A stretch of DNA of 7,833 nucleotides, taken from NCBI GenBank assembly GCA_003532195.1, contig DOFA01000226.1, forward strand, positions 1 to 7,833, read 5' to 3'. Below, in pieces: positions 6,686 to 7,833 of this stretch. The notes under the pieces are model-generated. The model was not told the DNA's origin. It was given only the letters and a program-made list of their open reading frames with translations, and did not search any database. This DNA comes from Clostridiales bacterium (GTDB lineage: Bacteria > Bacillota > Clostridia > Saccharofermentanales > UBA5734). Both the position numbers and the translations under genes were made by a program. The stretch's first letter is position 1, and each line of letters begins with the position of its first letter.

Positions 6686-7695
6686 CTTTTCGACAGACGC
6701 TCACCTGCCTTATCCCGGATCAGGGCCGCCGCTTCAGCCAAGGTCAGTCCTTTTAAAACAAGGCCGGCCGCTTTCCTATGTCCACCGCCGCCAAATCCGC
6801 CGGCGAACTCAGCCGCGTTGAAAGAGTCGCTGCCCCGGATGCTGACCCTCAGGCTGCTGTCGTTCATCTCGCGGATCAGAAAAGCAGCTTCCACGCCGCC
6901 GACATTGCGCAGATGATTAATCACCCCGTCCAGATCCTGGTCTGTGGCGCCGTATTCATCAAGAAGGTGTTGACTGGCCGTAGCCAGAACCAGCCTGCCG
7001 CTCAAGTAAAACTGCGCATCCGTGAACAGACGGCCCATCAGGCGCAGCCTTTCCTGGCTCGTTAAATCAAACAGCTGGTAAGTGATCTGACGCAGGTCGA
7101 CCGGCCGGGCCATTAAACTGGCGGCAACACGGAAGGTTCGGGCGGAGGTGTTGGAAAATATAAAGCTGCCGGTGTCGGAAACAACTGCTGTCATCAGCAG
7201 GAAAGCGTTGGTGTCGTCGATGAGTTCCGCCCGGGCCGTCTTTCCCAGCTGGCAAATCAGATCGAAAACCATCTCGCCGGCAGCGGCAGCCGTCGGATCG
7301 ATCCAGAACAATCCGCCGGATTGGCTGGCATCAATATGGTGATCGATCGCCGCTATCTGTTCGGCCTGCTCTACCAAAGCCCGCCGTCGGCCGGTCCGTT
7401 CGGCTTCGGCACAATCAATCAGCAGAGCCAGCTTCTGCTTAGCCGCGCATTCCGCTGCCAATTCAGCTCCGGTTTCGATAAGATCCAGCGCCGGAAGGAA
7501 TTTCAGCCGTTCCGGCACCGGTTCGTCCAGCAGCAGCCTGGCCCGGACATCGATCTGGCGCAAAGAACGCAGCAACGCCAGAGACGAGCCCAGGGCATCG
7601 CCATCGGTATCGATGTGCGGATATAAAAAAACTTCACCCGGCTGTCCGCGGAGCGCCAAAAGCCGGTTCGCGATCTGTGCCGGCCGGCTACTCAT
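6682..7695 (-). CDS. nrnA: NrnA-type DHH/DHHA1 phosphoesterase (oligoribonuclease / pAp phosphatase)
   Basis: Proteins of this family degrade 2-5 nt RNAs and, in several Bacillota, dephosphorylate 3'-phosphoadenosine 5'-phosphate in the cytoplasm. Numbering from the ATG at 7695 (337 aa), the metal-binding DHH motifs are in order: HIDTDGDALGSS at about 27-38, with Thr where Pro is usual; Asp94 in LLIDCAE; AIDHHID with Asp118-His119-His120; and VVSDTGSF with Asp174. The C-terminal DHHA1 domain has the glycine-rich GGGGHRKAAG at about 302-311, which binds substrate. An in-frame ATG at 7722 would add 9 residues and overlap rbfA by 35 bases. I prefer 7695 because it gives an 8-base ATGAGTAG overlap with rbfA and a family-like distance to the first motif; neither has a strong Shine-Dalgarno. 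The stop TGA at 6684-6682 overlaps the truB start by 4 bases. The DHH family call is firm; whether it acts on nanoRNA, pAp or cyclic dinucleotide products cannot be read from the sequence. Confidence 0.93.
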   Translation of the reverse strand: MSSRPAQIANRLLALRGQPGEVFLYPHIDTDGDALGSSLALLRSLRQIDVRARLLLDEPVPERLKFLPALDLIETGAELAAECAAKQKLALLIDCAEAERTGRRRALVEQAEQIAAIDHHIDASQSGGLFWIDPTAAAAGEMVFDLICQLGKTARAELIDDTNAFLLMTAVVSDTGSFIFSNTSARTFRVAASLMARPVDLRQITYQLFDLTSQERLRLMGRLFTDAQFYLSGRLVLATASQHLLDEYGATDQDLDGVINHLRNVGGVEAAFLIREMNDSSLRVSIRGSDSFNAAEFAGGFGGGGHRKAAGLVLKGLTLAEAAALIRDKAGERLSKR

Positions 7696-7833
7696 GTCCG
7701 TTCTGGTTACCGACGGCTTCATCGATCAGTTTAGTCAGACGAATGCCGCGTTCGATGGAATCATCAAAAATAAAGTGCAGTTCCGGCGCCAGACGCAGGC
7801 GGATCCGGCCGGTGATCTCCTTGCGGATGAAAC
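7688..7833 (-). CDS. rbfA: RbfA, 30S ribosome-binding factor A (C-terminal end only)
   Basis: This is the 3' end of a gene whose start lies beyond the right edge; 47 codons are visible, ending in TAG at 7690-7688. RbfA is a small KH-like protein that binds the immature 30S subunit and helps 16S rRNA 5'-end processing and late maturation, particularly in the cold. The visible part carries the typical RbfA C-terminal pattern: an amphipathic stretch beginning FIRKEI, then RLRLAPELHFIFDDSIERG, then a final helix containing LTKLIDEA. The Pro-Glu-Leu-x-Phe and Asp-Asp-Ser-Ile-Glu-x-Gly pieces are the family signature. In many Bacillota rbfA follows infB and is followed by nrnA and truB, exactly the order seen here. 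The end overlaps the start of the next gene by a few bases. Identification is by motif and context only. Confidence 0.9.
   Translation of the reverse strand, partial: FIRKEITGRIRLRLAPELHFIFDDSIERGIRLTKLIDEAVGNQNGHE

Overview
The window is a stretch of a bacterial chromosome in which every gene lies on the minus strand. Reading in the direction of transcription (high to low coordinates), the order is: rbfA (3' end only), a DHH/DHHA1 phosphoesterase of the NrnA type, truB, ribF fused to a YmfF-type M16 peptidase subunit, a YmfH-type M16 peptidase, lgt, and rodA (cut by the left edge). The YmfF/YmfH pair, the rbfA-nrnA-truB-ribF order and clostridial-looking Lgt and RodA proteins point to Bacillota, probably a GC-rich member of the Clostridia. 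The sequence alone does not allow a genus. All visible stops (TAG once, TGA otherwise) fit the standard bacterial code.

There is essentially no non-coding DNA. Neighbouring genes overlap by 1 to about 23 bases or are 4 bases apart, so the seven genes look like one translationally coupled operon that starts upstream of the window (beyond 7833) and continues past position 1. I see no promoter, terminator, riboswitch, RNA gene, insertion sequence, CRISPR array or long repeat.

Region 7833-5666 is a conserved RNA/translation module: RbfA (30S maturation), NrnA (nanoRNA and pAp breakdown) and TruB (tRNA pseudouridine 55). Region 5688-2052 holds FAD synthesis and the two M16 peptidase subunits. Region 2062-1 is envelope biogenesis: Lgt attaches diacylglyceryl to prolipoproteins and RodA polymerises peptidoglycan strands for elongation.

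The outstanding feature is the continuous reading frame at 5688-3430. It joins a complete bifunctional riboflavin kinase/FAD synthetase to a complete YmfF-type M16 subunit through a linker of about 15 residues. The YmfF half lacks the zinc motif but keeps the substrate-binding Arg/Tyr pair; the next gene, YmfH, keeps the zinc motif but lacks that pair. The two products therefore look like complementary halves of one protease, with one half tethered to the flavin enzyme. A caution goes with this: removing a single base at the junction would turn the fusion into two ordinary overlapping genes, so that base needs confirming.
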